NCBI GenBank assembly: GCA_900095095.1
Contig: FMBT01000324.1
Location: 1-64,000, forward strand
Direction of reading: 5' to 3'
DNA length: 64,000 nucleotides
Origin: Fragilariopsis cylindrus CCMP1102
Lineage: Eukaryota; Bacillariophyta; Bacillariophyceae; Bacillariales; Bacillariaceae
Part shown: piece by piece, positions 11,695 to 23,694 of the stretch
How positions within the stretch are numbered: position 1 is the first letter of the stretch
Layout of the letters: the number at the start of each line of letters is the position of its first letter
Notes under the pieces: model-generated
Seen by the model: only the letters and a program-made list of their open reading frames with translations
Told to the model about the DNA's origin: nothing
The model's database searches: none
Translations under genes and position numbers: made by a program

Positions 11695-13806
11695 TTAAAT
11701 ACCAACGAATCGATGATGATTCACTTCTATGTTTCCATCAATGCTATCCACCACTTCGATGGATACATTGTGTCTTGAGTCATCAGGACTTCGAACAACG
11801 CTGAGAAGAGCTCCCTCGTTGACAAGTACATTCAGTCTTTCATCAGCTGTCTCTAGTCTTTTCTTAGATACTTCTAGTTGATTCATCAATTCATTTAAAG
11901 AAGACTTCTTCGAACCCCGAGAAAAGGTACCTCTAGAACTTGGTGATGGCACGTTCTTGAAACACACCGAATGTTTGATTGTATCATTCTCTTTCGGGCT
12001 TGAGTCAGATTGGTCGATCATTGGATGTGATGGCTTCTTTTCTTTTGACTGATTACTACGCAAGTCATGATCTGTGATTTCTCGAGAATATTGCCAACCA
12101 TCAGCATGCGAAGCTTCGTGATTCACAGCATTCTCCTTATAAAATACCCCTCGCTCTTCCTGCAAAACAGAAGTATCTTCACTGGTCTTTGATTGCCCTT
12201 CACCAGAGTTGGCTAGGAAGGAAGAGATTTTATCGTAGTGTACATTTTCCATTTCGACCAACGATGTGCCTCTATTATTTCGCGGTAGAGGTTGATTCTC
12301 TTTTGAAGAAGATTTGAGTAATTTCTCGACGGTTAGGTCGTCAATCAGCGATTTCTGTAATTCTATTTTTTCTTTTAGTTTTTCTTCGGTTGCTTCCATC
12401 TTCTCCAGTTCTTTTTTCAAATTTGATACTATTTCATATTGATTCAATTCTGCAATTCGTTCCGATTTGATGGCTTTTTCTTGTGTATAAATTGTTGTTT
12501 CATTGCAAAGACTACATTCGGATTTTTGTTTTCTCAGACAATCCATATCCTTTTCCCATTGATCCTTAACACTTTTTGCCAAATTTTGAACCCGCGATAA
12601 CTCTAGCTTCAACTGAACGCTTTCTTCCTTCGTTATGATAAGCTCGTTGTTTATGCGTTCAATATATACAGAGGAATCCAACCTATCCCTAGATCGCTCT
12701 CGCCCCAGCCTTTTAAGATTTGCCCGGACCATATCAGCTGAATTAAAGGCTATTTTCATATTTTCTTCGTATCTGGATCGGGTCTCTCGAAATGTAAGAT
12801 GTAACGAATTCAGCTGATTCTTTGATTCCATTTCATTCTTAGAGGAAATCTCACGAGATTCCGCGAGTTTGGATCGTAACTCGACAATTTCCGCTTTCAG
12901 AGATAGATTTTGAGCTTTGTTGCCAGATAATAATGTGTCATCTTCGTGCCGATTTTTACCACCGTTATTTTGCTTTTCTGACGACATCTTTAGGGCTGAT
13001 ATTTCAATTTTAAGGTGCGAAATAGTTTTTTGTAGCCTTTTTTTTTCCTTTGCTTCTTTCCCAGAAAGCTCTTGACGTCGATGTGTCTGAATATTGTTGG
13101 TTTTGCATTGCTCTCGCTTGAGCTCTTGTGTTCTCTCGTCTAAAGAGTTCTGAGTACTTTCGATCTTTCGTTCAAGGCTGTGAATAAAAAGATTTTGACG
13201 GTTCAAGTCTTGAAGGGCGCTGGCAAGTATCTTATCTGGTTCATCTATTCCACGGACGTTATCTCTAAAAACATCAACCCGAACGTTTCTATTTTTGTCT
13301 CCCTCTGTATCCGCAACTTGGTAGCCTCCGGTTTCGTCGACTCCTTTTGGTGAATAAGTCGAGGGCTGAAAGTTGTAATTGATTTCCATCATTAGATCAA
13401 CATATGGAGGGGAAGTTACATTATCCGCTGACTTGCGACGGGCTGTCGTATTACTCGAATATTGACTTGTCGATAAATCTTGACCTGCATTTGTGTAGGA
13501 TTTCATCTTATTGTCACGCTCAACTGATATTTTTCGATGGTCATCCATACTATGATTGCTGTTATCTACACAGAAATCGGATTCTCGACAATTGGAGGTA
13601 TCAGAAGCATACTCTTCAGCACAACTCGAGTTTGAAACATTTTTCTTTTTGTTTGCTAAGTTATCACGTGATGATAATACGCTTCCGTTACTCATGCTAT
13701 TATCAAGAGACGGAACTGATATTCTTTCGTGATCGTCATTTTTCACGCCGCAATCTGGTTCATCACCATCGTAAGCCTTCAGAAAAAATCCGGAAGCCAA
13801 CATCAA
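11695..13806 (-). CDS. Coiled-coil protein, 703 aa, function unknown
   Basis: A single-exon ORF of 703 residues. The first third is polar and S/N/D-rich. Residues of about 185-480 are dense in heptad-like E/K/L/Q stretches (ILASALQDLNRQNLFIHSLE, KKRLQKTISHLKIEISALK, EIVELRSKLAESREISSKNE), indicating long coiled coils. A short coiled coil also lies near the C-terminus (SLNELMNQLEVSKKRLETAD). I see no catalytic motif, membrane segment or zinc finger. Such proteins are often cytoskeletal, centrosomal or tethering factors, but sequence alone does not assign this one. It lies downstream of DNMT5 in the same orientation with a gap of about 500 bp. Confidence 0.75.
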   Translation of the reverse strand: MMLASGFFLKAYDGDEPDCGVKNDDHERISVPSLDNSMSNGSVLSSRDNLANKKKNVSNSSCAEEYASDTSNCRESDFCVDNSNHSMDDHRKISVERDNKMKSYTNAGQDLSTSQYSSNTTARRKSADNVTSPPYVDLMMEINYNFQPSTYSPKGVDETGGYQVADTEGDKNRNVRVDVFRDNVRGIDEPDKILASALQDLNRQNLFIHSLERKIESTQNSLDERTQELKREQCKTNNIQTHRRQELSGKEAKEKKRLQKTISHLKIEISALKMSSEKQNNGGKNRHEDDTLLSGNKAQNLSLKAEIVELRSKLAESREISSKNEMESKNQLNSLHLTFRETRSRYEENMKIAFNSADMVRANLKRLGRERSRDRLDSSVYIERINNELIITKEESVQLKLELSRVQNLAKSVKDQWEKDMDCLRKQKSECSLCNETTIYTQEKAIKSERIAELNQYEIVSNLKKELEKMEATEEKLKEKIELQKSLIDDLTVEKLLKSSSKENQPLPRNNRGTSLVEMENVHYDKISSFLANSGEGQSKTSEDTSVLQEERGVFYKENAVNHEASHADGWQYSREITDHDLRSNQSKEKKPSHPMIDQSDSSPKENDTIKHSVCFKNVPSPSSRGTFSRGSKKSSLNELMNQLEVSKKRLETADERLNVLVNEGALLSVVRSPDDSRHNVSIEVVDSIDGNIEVNHHRFVGI

Positions 13807-14302
13807 GAGAGACTCTTCTGCCGTTGGCTAATATAATTCAGTCTGTTTTGCCTTGTTGCGTTTGCTTCGTTACTTCGTATTTACAGTTTTGATGTGTATT
13901 ACTGAATTCCTGTATTACAGTACTAGTCTAGGGGGTTAGTCGCGTACTGTATTGAGGACAAAAAAATGAAATACTGTATTCGTTCGCGCCTAAAATTACG
14001 CGTGTTTGTCGAATTCTCACCGAGCGACAAACGACCACTGTTCGTTTGTACTGCACTGCAGATCACTCAATCTACCTTGTCAATCGCAGTTCTTTATTTT
14101 TATGCATTTTGATCTCTAAATGGGTCTATTCAAGGAATGGATAATCAGAAATCTTTCATTTTTAAAAAGATAAGATATTATGTTTTCTATTTTGTGATTC
14201 ATTTTTCAATTTTTCTAAAACTCGAGTAGTTCTTCTACGGCCGGAAGTGCGAAAACGCGATGTCCACCACACTTTGCGTTATTACGAAGTATTCTTCTAA
14301 TA
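13807..14302. other. Intergenic between DNMT5 3' end and coiled-coil gene
   Basis: No gene seen. It holds the probable promoter of the coiled-coil gene and the 3' flank of DNMT5. TACAGTA/TACTGTA motifs occur three times between 13910 and 13980. Confidence 0.6.
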
Positions 14303-17300
14303 TTAAAAATTAGAAGTTGCCGCACGCAAGACATTTTCATCTAAATTGCGTTCCGTTATCCAGTCATCTAGGCAACGCTTGCCCTCCGGATCTTTCAGAA
14401 TGATACGAAAGACAGTCACATCATACTTCTGACCTTGTCGCATAACACGTCCTACTGCCTGTTCTTCCACACTAGCATCAGCAACTGCATCAGTACCGGA
14501 ATAAACAGGATCGTATAGAATTACATTCTTACATGCTTCTTGTAAGTTGTGACCGGCAGCCTGAGAAAAAGATAGCAATAAGATGCGAGGCCGTGCACGA
14601 TCCTCTTCCGTCGCGTCTATTATTGTAAGTAAGAGACAAAGAAGGAGTGAGACAGAAATGTTGTAATTATTAGGGAGGTATCCCGAAAAAAAAAAGTGAC
14701 CATGGCAAAAAACCTTTTTTAAAGACATACTAACTACACCAAATCAAATCAGTACTTACCAACATGTCGAAACCATGAAATAATTTCATTTTGTTTTTCA
14801 ACAGAGTCATGATCGTCACACACATGACAAAATTTGTGACTTGAATTTTTCAGTGCTAAGTGAGCGCTAGCATATCCCCCATAAGAGGTATCCGCAAAAA
14901 TAATTATCTTCGTAGATGATTCTGTTGATCGGATCAAGTCGATAGTACCCGTCAAGGCCTTGTGTCGAGCTACCGACGCCGCAGTAATGGAAAGGACGTT
15001 GGGCACCTTCTCACCCAGTTCATCCGCTGATAGAGCGAAGCTCTTAGAGCTTTGAAAGTCGGTGGTTTCCTTCAGAAAGATATCCCCTTCGCTCTTTAAC
15101 ATGTTCACGCAAATTTCTTTTTTAATTAGCTTGACCTCAAGCTTTTCTCCACGATTTCGCTGACAAGCTTCTTTTATGTAAGCATGGCATGAATCCTGGA
15201 TTGCACAGCGGTATTCTCGACTATGAAATCCCTCTTGCTGATTGAGAAATAAATCTCGACCCGATTCACGTTCTTCCTTCCGCCAGTGGTGGGCAGCGCC
15301 GGCTGGAAATAGAAAAATTGTGTGTGTGTGTGTGTGTGTGAGGGAGAGTGTGAGTCAGAAATATACATATAATTGATACCAAACATTTAAGTATACACAT
15401 AATAACGTACTCAGGTATGTCCCACCCATCAAATTGGCAAGCTCCGTTACTCTCGCTTCTGTTTCGAGAAGAGGTGTTCCCGTTAAGCCCCAAACTCCCA
15501 TTGCTGCTACAAGAGGTCGTTGGGATATATTGGTTTGCGCCAACCCAAGAAATTCACGAGCCCCTCTCCGGGCGGTTTCTTTGAATTCAGCTTGGGTCTC
15601 GTAACCTTTATTCGTCACTAGTGTCTCATGACATTCGTCGATGACGATACGTTCCCATGTAAAATACTCAAGTGGTACACCTCTTTCTTTTGCTCCAAAT
15701 TTTTTTTGTCTAAGTTTAGATATAGCCTGATGGTATCGGTACCCATAATAGGCTTGGTTATCCCTATACTTTTGATTTCCCTTATTACCTACATAAATTT
15801 CCGGACCCGAAGACATATTTCGAACCCATCTACCTTCTATGGTAGGAGCTTCCCTCTGAGAATGTGCTACAAAATGTTACAGTGAAACAAAGAAAAAGGG
15901 TGAATAAGAACAGTTATAAATTATGAATATCATCAACAATGCATCTCAAAAGTAAACTGATTACTAGCAAACTTACATCTTGGAGCGGGTGGAATCGGCT
16001 CAGCATTAGCCTTCTTCCTCAGATGTTCTGTGTACGGTCTTAGTTTCCCTTTATTTTCCTCAATGATTCCAGCGGGTACAATAACAATATCTTGTGTATG
16101 TGTGTGTGTGTGTGTGTGTGTGGGGGGGGGGGGGGGGAGAGAGAGAGAGAGAGAGAGATAAGATAACACCAAAATGGCTGCATTCGACAGTTCTTTTACG
16201 TCTTCTTATAGAACAAAAACTTACCAGCATTACACAAATCTTCGACTGAATATGTTTTCAGTTTCTCGGTACAGTCAATGATGATGCACTTGAGTCTATC
16301 TTTCGTGAATTTCTAATTGGATGTTGCCATGTTTGAAAATGCATGTCAATGGTGATGAGTAAATAAAGTGTAGATCAAGATATAAATCAAAAGAGTCAAA
16401 TGACTCATTAACTTACCTTTCGTTCGTCATTCCATTGCTGCACAAGTCCTGGTGGAACAACAATCAAGGTCGCTCCCGATCTTCCTTCTCCTATATTTCG
16501 GTTAGCACGAGCAGATTTCGACCCTTTGAGAATTAGAGCAATTGTTACCACGGTCTTACCTAAAACAGTTGCCACAAAGTGGAGTGTGAGAGTGCGACAA
16601 TCACGAATATTCACATTATTGTCCATATTCAGACCATGCAGATGTCTTCTTATAAAAACTCACCACTGCCTATGGCGTCACCGAGTACTCCACCTCGAAG
16701 TGGTGATTTCTTTGATGCTTTGGCAATTAAACACCAACCAATTCCAGGGAGTATGTGCTCCGAACGCTCCTCTTCAGAAAATTGAACAGAACCATTTTCT
16801 ATGTTCAGCATTCGACTTAGGGCCTTCGCTTGTCTGGTATATAGTGGCAATTCTAAGTCTGAATTTTCAGTGGGGGCGTATTCATCCGAGTTCGGTACAC
16901 GAAAATCCTTGGTATCTGGTTCTCCCATAGAGGAAAGTTCACTGAGACAATACTCAATTCCAACAGAATCGGTCTCTTCTCCTCCAAGAATTGCAGCAGC
17001 TCGATGAGCACCAACGTAAGGATTCATGCTCACCAAAAGTTTTCCATCTGCTTGAGAAACTTCCACTCTAAACGCAGAAGGACGCGACAAAAGTCTCTAT
17101 CAAATCATGAAAAAGAAAACGAAAATGAGTAAAACCAAAGTTTGGATTACACAACTATAAGCAAAGCATAAAGAACAAGTCGAACTCACTTGATAATATT
17201 CGTTGGATTCCTCGGCATCGTAAATTCGTTCGAAGACGTCACCTTTGTCGCTCAAAACTTTTTTCCAGGTCTCGCTTGGACGTGGTGGAACATTTATTTC

Positions 17301-20300
17301 GCATAATCCAATATTTTTTGTAGAAGTGAGCTTATACCATTTGGATAGCGATAGGGGAAGCTTTCCTTGCGCTGCACATTTAAGGAGCGATGGGGAGGCA
17401 ACAATTGAAAGCCTCTTTGCATTCCTTGTCCCAAATTTACCGACAAGATCAATTTCTGAAGAACTACGACTGGTGCTTTTATTGTATTCAAGAAGAGAAG
17501 ATATTACTTCAGGCGACAAACCGCCCATCTCGCAAAGAACAGGATATGCTGAAATAGAAGAAGTAGAAGTAGCAAGGGATTCCTCAAAAGTTTGATTTTG
17601 TTGAATAATTTCCATGCTAGGAGGCGGTACCTCTACTTTCATTAATTCACGAGGAGCATCCCACTCGAAGAATTTAGCTTTCGTTATGTGCGTCAAATCG
17701 TTCAAAGCATTTTCAGGAATCCAATCTTGAAGCTCACATATTTCAAGAGAATCTGCATAATTGGGACTAGTTGCGAATACAGCAGTATCCAGTTTAGCAC
17801 GGGCTAGATTCGGACGAAAAAATAGGAACACCTTTTCGTCTTGGCGTCTCCAAATAGCAGAAAGTGCTATACTATGTTCGCAATCAAGTTTATGATATAC
17901 ACCATTCACGCGACCATTAGTATCACCACTAACTTCAATCTTTCCAGGCCTACCGGTTCCAAAGAAGAAGAAATCAGAAGCAGAAGAGAGATGTTAGCAT
18001 TGAAAGAGAAAAGTTCCTAGAGGATCGAAAAATAATTAGTTTACTCACCAAGTTTTCCACAATTTGTGGTAATGAGTTAAAGGATTCCGTGATTTTATAG
18101 AAGGAATAAAGCTTTTCATAATCTTATGATTTTTTAACGAATTTGCAGCAACTTCAGAGAGCCCGATTCGTGATCTCTGAGAGGGAACTGGAATTGAGCC
18201 ACTGATTTTCAAGTTGCACGTTGTCGACTCTTTGTCGGGAACTTCCCAAGAGCTATTAAAAGTTCCGGCTTTTAAGATAAGACGAGCGGAGTCTTTCAGA
18301 ATGCCACGGTGGGGGTCCTCGTTTCGAATTGCTGGTGCAAAACAGCGAACAAAGGCAGCTATTCCAAGACGCTCGTCAAGTGTGTCAGTCCTTCCGATCA
18401 CTACACGAATTTCTGCCACTTGCCTTCCAGAACCGTAATCTTCCCAAGCACCGTAAGTTAGTAGCCAGTGCCCTTTTTTTCGATCCACTTGCTGTAACTG
18501 AAAGCTGTAAGATTCGAGGCCTTCGCCGTGTTCAAGTAAATCTTCGCACCCCTCACCAAGTCTCAAAATTGAGGGAACAGCACATCGTAATTTCTGTTCA
18601 AATGCATGCGAATCAGGTCTTACATTATCTGAATTGAACTTGATTTCTTTCAGGTTGTGACTTGACGTTTGATAACGCCCAGAACACGCATGGCAAATAC
18701 TCATACCACAGCAAGAGCACTGTAAGATTTTTGTGTCTTTACTGGTGGTTCCAGATGACTCACAAGTACAAAGTACCGACGAATAAAATGCATCACTTGC
18801 AAGTTCCTTTGCGATACTAGAGAAAATTTCACTGAAAGATTTTGGACTGTTATGAGGTTGCTTGAAAAAATCTCCTCTTTGTGAAAGAATGGAACCTCCT
18901 GCAGCGTCGTGCTGCTGGCTCAGTGAGAATTCAGCTAAAAGCGCTTTCCCATCAGTTTGACGCTGCTTTCGAAGTTGAGGTGCACATATTGCTGAGAGCA
19001 AAGCAGCACTGATGACTGAAACTGACATAGCATTTCCGGCCAGATCAGACAGCTGCACTTCGGTCTCGGGACCTAGAAGAAGTCGGGAAAAGGGAATCCC
19101 TTGTAACAGAAGCTTTTCGTATCCCATTACGGTCCTTCCTCTGTGCGGCAGTAATAATTCACCACCAGGGGTAACACAACCTGACACTCCTACAGTAGCT
19201 GTCCGAAAAGTTGTGCGAGTAACGTTCTGCGAAAGGTCCCAAGAAAACGAGTGGTGAAGCGGGTCTCGAGAAATTCCGTCTCGGACTGATCATAAATGAT
19301 ATAATAAATTAGCGAAATGAAGAAAAAGAATATACATATCTATCAAAGCACACACTCATACAGACTACATAAAACACTTACTAGCAGCACCTGCAAAGCA
19401 GTCAATCATATCGAGCCTTCGCATGTTCCAACAATCGAAGAGCTCAGGCCATAATCCTGGCGCAAGTTCTTTCCTGAGAAATTGAAAGCGTTGCAGTGTG
19501 TAAGAAAGGATAACATTTAGACCAGATTATGTTGCTGCTGCTGCTGTTTGTCTTACCTTCCACGAGTGTCCCAACCTGTCAACCATCTCGATCGATCAGC
19601 AAGACCTATCTTCTCACGAAAGATCTTATGAGCTGATAGATCTTTCACGCGGGAAATTTCCCATTCCCAAAAATCAAGTTCCTTTGCTCGTTCTCGCTTG
19701 ACCATAAGACCAGGGCCTGATCTAAGCGCTTCTCGAAAAGATCGAATTCGATCATGAGAATCTGGAAGAAGAAATGCTTCCATAGAATGAAGGAGAGGAG
19801 CTTTCAAATGATTCAAAATCTCCTGGAAATATTCTCCAAGATCGTCATCTGGGTCATCTGAACGCCAGATAAATAAATACTTCAATATAAAACATTGTAT
19901 TAGTGAGTTAGATTCTTCTCAATTTTCAAATATGACTTATTTGTGTGTGAACAACATACCTTTCGCTGTCTCGTCTGAGGAAGACCATATAACTTGGTAT
20001 CTAATTTGCATAAATGAGTGCAATACCTGGCTTTTTTTTCAAGAACCAGTGTGTCTTTATTTAGGTCGACCTTGTGCATTTTTGCAAGTTGACCAAGGGT
20101 GACATCTTTCCCAACACTTTTATGTTCTGCTAACAAAGAGATCACATCAGATGATATGGATCCTTCTTTAAGAAATCCTTCCACTAAATCTCCCGCTTTC
20201 ATCCCTACTTGAGGAGGTATGGATTTTGCTTCGTACCGACAATCATCGTTGACTCTAAATATTAGATCATCGTCCGCATCTGGTAATCAAATATACAATA

Positions 20301-22211
20301 TAGTAGGTTAGATAGATAAATAATAAATGGAACACACACACACATACATATATATATAATCTCAGTAAACAAACGAATTAATTTAATGGCGAAATGTTAA
20401 AATCAAACTCACTGTCCTTTCTTTTGCTTGATGCGATGGCCTTGTTTATATTTCTATCTGGAAGATAGATTCGGCCTTGAATGTATTCTTGCATTTTACT
20501 CCAAGGAGCACCATCAACATTTTCAAATATTGCAAACGGAGGTTGGTGAAGATCGAGAAACTCTACCGCTGCGAGGAATGTTTCCCCGCTTTGTCCCTTA
20601 TCTTGAATATCTTTCCGTCGAGTAGTCTTCAACATAGAAAAGTCTTTACACGACGTCCCTGCAACGAAAAGTTCACCATTCGGGATGTATTCTGGTCTAC
20701 CATAGACATCTACAACTTTTTCACATTTGCCTTTTTCGTCTATTGCGGAGAGCTTCGTAATATCAGGAAAAAGCGGTACACCTGGAAAATTTCTTGCTAT
20801 ATAAGCTTGTTTGAAAGGCTCAATCTCACATGACATGATATGCTCGTATTCAAATGGCTGGTCCTGTTTTTTACCATTATTTGAGGATAGTCTAGTAAGA
20901 GATTCTTTGATAAGCCCAAGAGCGATTGACGGTGCATCAGTCCCAGAACAGGCAGTTTGGAGACGGATAGGGTAAGAAAGTTCACTATTGTCAACGTTGC
21001 CACTGGATTTCGAGTTTTGATGATTGTCACGAGCCTGTACTTTTTGTAAAAGTAGACCCACACTACGAACTTGATCTTCGATTATTCTCTCTATAATCCC
21101 ATGAGTTGGATCGACTCCGACAGGATCGCAGTACTCATATTTAGGTAATTTTTGAGGATTGTTGTTCGGCTTTACACGATTCCTTTCGGTAATCAATCTG
21201 ACCTCAAACTCGTCGTTGACATCATTAACATCATTGCTTAGCTCATTTGGCATTTTCGATACTTTTGCTATGGCTTTCTTCCTCGCAGCTGGTTTCCGCT
21301 CTATTACTTCTTCCTTTTCGTCATCGTCGTCATCTACAATAATGTCATCATCTAAATCAGCATCAGACAGGGCGTTACCGTCATCGAGAACTTCAAATTC
21401 TTCATCATCTGAGGCTACAATATTACGCTTTTGCTTCTTTGATTTGGAAAGCCCCCCACGCTTTCGGGCTTGTCGAATTTCTTCCTCGTCACTTTCGACG
21501 TCCATCACATCATCGTCTGCTTCCTTGTAACTCACCCGACTTCTCGTACTACGACGTCTTCTTCCACCAGTACCATCGTCGTTTTCATTCTCTTCCTTCT
21601 TTTCTTCCTCTTCCCCAAAGGATTCTTCAGACGAAGGTTCTGGTTGTTTTCGCTTCTGGTTCTGAGTCATCGTTTGGTGTAGCTTACGTCCCTCTAACAA
21701 ATCCTTTTTGTCAAACTCCTCGCCATCTCCATCTTCGTAAGTTATCTTGTAAAAGACATCCTCCTGGTCGTCGACAGCATCTTCATCTCTAAGAACATCG
21801 GCTACTTGTCCATGAAACGTGCCATCTGCTCCAAACTTCTTTGCAATCTTCAGGCCAATCGACTGGAAGAGCAAAATTCCCCATTCGACCTGCGAGTCGT
21901 TCCATTCTTCTTGTTCATCGTTGTCCCACTCAACCGTATACGATTTGTCGTTGCCCTCCTTTACGACGCCTGTCAAAAACACGTAGTTACCATCATCATT
22001 CGTGTCGTTTCCGATTTTCTATACAAATGCATAGAACATATCAGAAGATTTTTTTTGAGATTGATACCGTTACAAAATAATAGCAATAAATTCGAGATAA
22101 GATGTGTGACATTCTCGTCCGTGAACATACCTTCTTGACATGCTGGGTTTGCCCCGATTGAAACTTCGACGACATCGACGATGTTGTAGACTTTTTGTTC
22201 TCCTTTGCCAT
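14303..22211 (-). CDS. DNMT5: DNMT5-type cytosine-5 DNA methyltransferase with SNF2 ATPase
   Basis: Fourteen exons read in one uninterrupted frame of 2,169 residues: 22211-22131, 22018-20413, 20279-19960, 19879-19557, 19473-19382, 19285-18049, 17949-17190, 17096-16664, 16559-16417, 16312-16225, 16090-15977, 15866-15411, 15302-14760, 14616-14303. The N-terminal part carries two Tudor-like segments (TVEWDNDEQEEWNDSQVEWG; YKITYEDGDGEEFDKKDL) and an acidic/basic linker. The methyltransferase has motif I (LQTACSGTDAPSIALG), the catalytic-loop Cys in VAGTSCKDFS, ENV in FENVDGAPW, QTRQRKY and the late motif LSDLAGNAMSVS. A Cys-rich zinc module follows (LCTCESS, LQCSCCGMSICHACSGR). The SNF2 ATPase has GDAIGSGKT, LIVVPPGLVQQWND, VIDECHE, LTGTP, LLLSFSQAAGHNLQ and AVGRVMRQGQ. 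DNMT5 enzymes are ATP-dependent maintenance methyltransferases known from fungi and several algae including diatoms. All catalytic signatures look intact. Confidence 0.93.
15316..15345. repeat. GT microsatellite in DNMT5 intron 12
   Basis: A (GT)n run followed by a G/A-rich tail inside the intron between exons 12 and 13 of the DNMT5 gene. Confidence 0.8.
16095..16160. repeat. Compound GT / poly-G / GA repeat in DNMT5 intron 11/10
   Basis: Three simple repeats follow each other directly: about 12 GT units, a run of about 16 G, then about 10 GA units. They lie just upstream (in transcript sense) of the acceptor of DNMT5 exon 11 at 16090. On the transcribed strand this gives TC, poly-C and AC, so it could form part of the polypyrimidine tract. 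Confidence 0.85.
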
Positions 22212-23694
22212 AACTTATTACGCCTCGATCTCTATCTACTGTCGCCCACTTCGTCATGCAGCAGTTGTGTAATGTTGTACAACACAACTTGCACAATTTG
22301 TATCTTCGTCGTGTATTTAAGTTACAATAAATAACGCCCTGTATTTTTGTATTTTTTTTGGCTACTTTTGTCATTGGCGCGGAAAATTGACGCCGATTTC
22401 TTCGCGCAAAAATGAGGATTTTCAGCGCGCACAAAACAACAGTAAGAAATTTTAACCTTACAAGTAAGAACTAAATCAAACCCAACAATACACCACCAAA
22501 AATGACAAACAAATCACAGATGACACCACTTCCCCCCCCCCTCTCTCTAGAGCACCATAAAGCACCTCATCCAAGCAATACCAGCGAAGATTAAATAATC
22601 AGATAAATCATTCAAATTGATTAAACTTTTGTTGCCTCTCTGTTTGAAGCACAAATGTATGAATATAGATATGTCAAAACAAGCAACAATTAGTGTAAAA
22701 ATTGGATTTATATTGATTTTGTATCCACCGCCGGCACCATTAATGTATACATTACATAATGGATACATTACAGCCTGTATCACTACATCCTTGTTGTTGC
22801 CCTAATTTTTGTCCCTTTGCTGTGCCTGATGGACAGGAGTAAGTATTACCATATAATCCATTTTTAAATGATTATGCATTGAATTGCCATCCTTATAGTG
22901 GAGTCATTTATTATAGTATATACTCACAGTCAAAGGAATAAGCAGCGTTGCTAATAAGGAATGATGTGTACTTCTTGATAAGGTTAAACAAAGGAAAAGT
23001 TATGAGTTAACAGTTTAGTCTGTTCGGAAATTTTCTGTGACTGAGAGTGTTATGTCACAAGATGTGCATAAGAGAGGAGGAATATGAAGGAATCTAACCA
23101 CACAGTATAGAATTAGAGCTAAGCTATATATATATTTATTACCTCCTGGTATTCTATGCTGTTAAATTTAGTCTGTTGGGGAATTTTCTGTGACTGAGAG
23201 TGTTATGTCACAAGATGTGCATAAGAGAGGAGGAATATGAAGGAATCCAATCACATAGTATAGAATAAGAGCTAAGCTAGCTATATATGTTTATTTTCTC
23301 CTGGTACTTTATGCTGTTAAATATAATCATATATTTTTTATAGAAAAAGATCCCATTGTTACTAAATTACAATAGTATAGAGATATTCCAGATTTATTCA
23401 CTCTCCCCGTTTCATTAATGCGCCTGACGTACTTGACCGTTAGTTTTACCGATTTTAAATTTTTAAAGGAAGGCCCGGCGCTTTATCAGGGTTTTTTAGC
23501 TTGTAAAAAAATCGACGTGATAACGACTTATTTGGCTTCTATTTTGTTTCAGGTCCTGTTTTGATTGATTCTGAAGACGAATTTGAGATCATCATCCTCT
23601 ACAATGTATTAGGAACCAGGTCGCTGTACATTCCATTCTTATCAACGACAAAACATACCCGTGAATACTTATTTCCCACTTTACTGCTACACCC
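22212..23694. other. Divergent intergenic region with 154-bp tandem duplication
   Basis: Lies between DNMT5 (minus) and the MAP65 gene (plus) and must hold both promoters. The centre carries a tandem duplication (see the repeat entry). Open frames here lack family features. One of them overlaps the first DNMT5 exon in another frame and does not join any downstream exon in phase. Confidence 0.6.
23011..23325. repeat. Tandem duplication, two copies of about 154 bp
   Basis: Two adjacent copies begin at TTTAGTCTG (23013 and 23167). They share long stretches such as AATTTTCTGTGACTGAGAGT and AGAGGAGGAATATGAAGGAA with a few substitutions. Each ends in an AT-rich run, CTCCTGGTA and ATGCTGTTAAA. No coding content is visible. 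Confidence 0.85.

Noticed and set aside
13404-13892. 162-aa plus-strand ORF opposite the coiled-coil gene
   Set aside because: It lies antisense to the 703-aa coiled-coil ORF and has random composition.
21973-22434. 153-aa minus-strand ORF overlapping DNMT5 exon 1
   Set aside because: Its frame does not join DNMT5 exon 2 in phase at the GTATGT donor, whereas the MAKENKKS frame does. It could be an alternative start only if another splice site is used.
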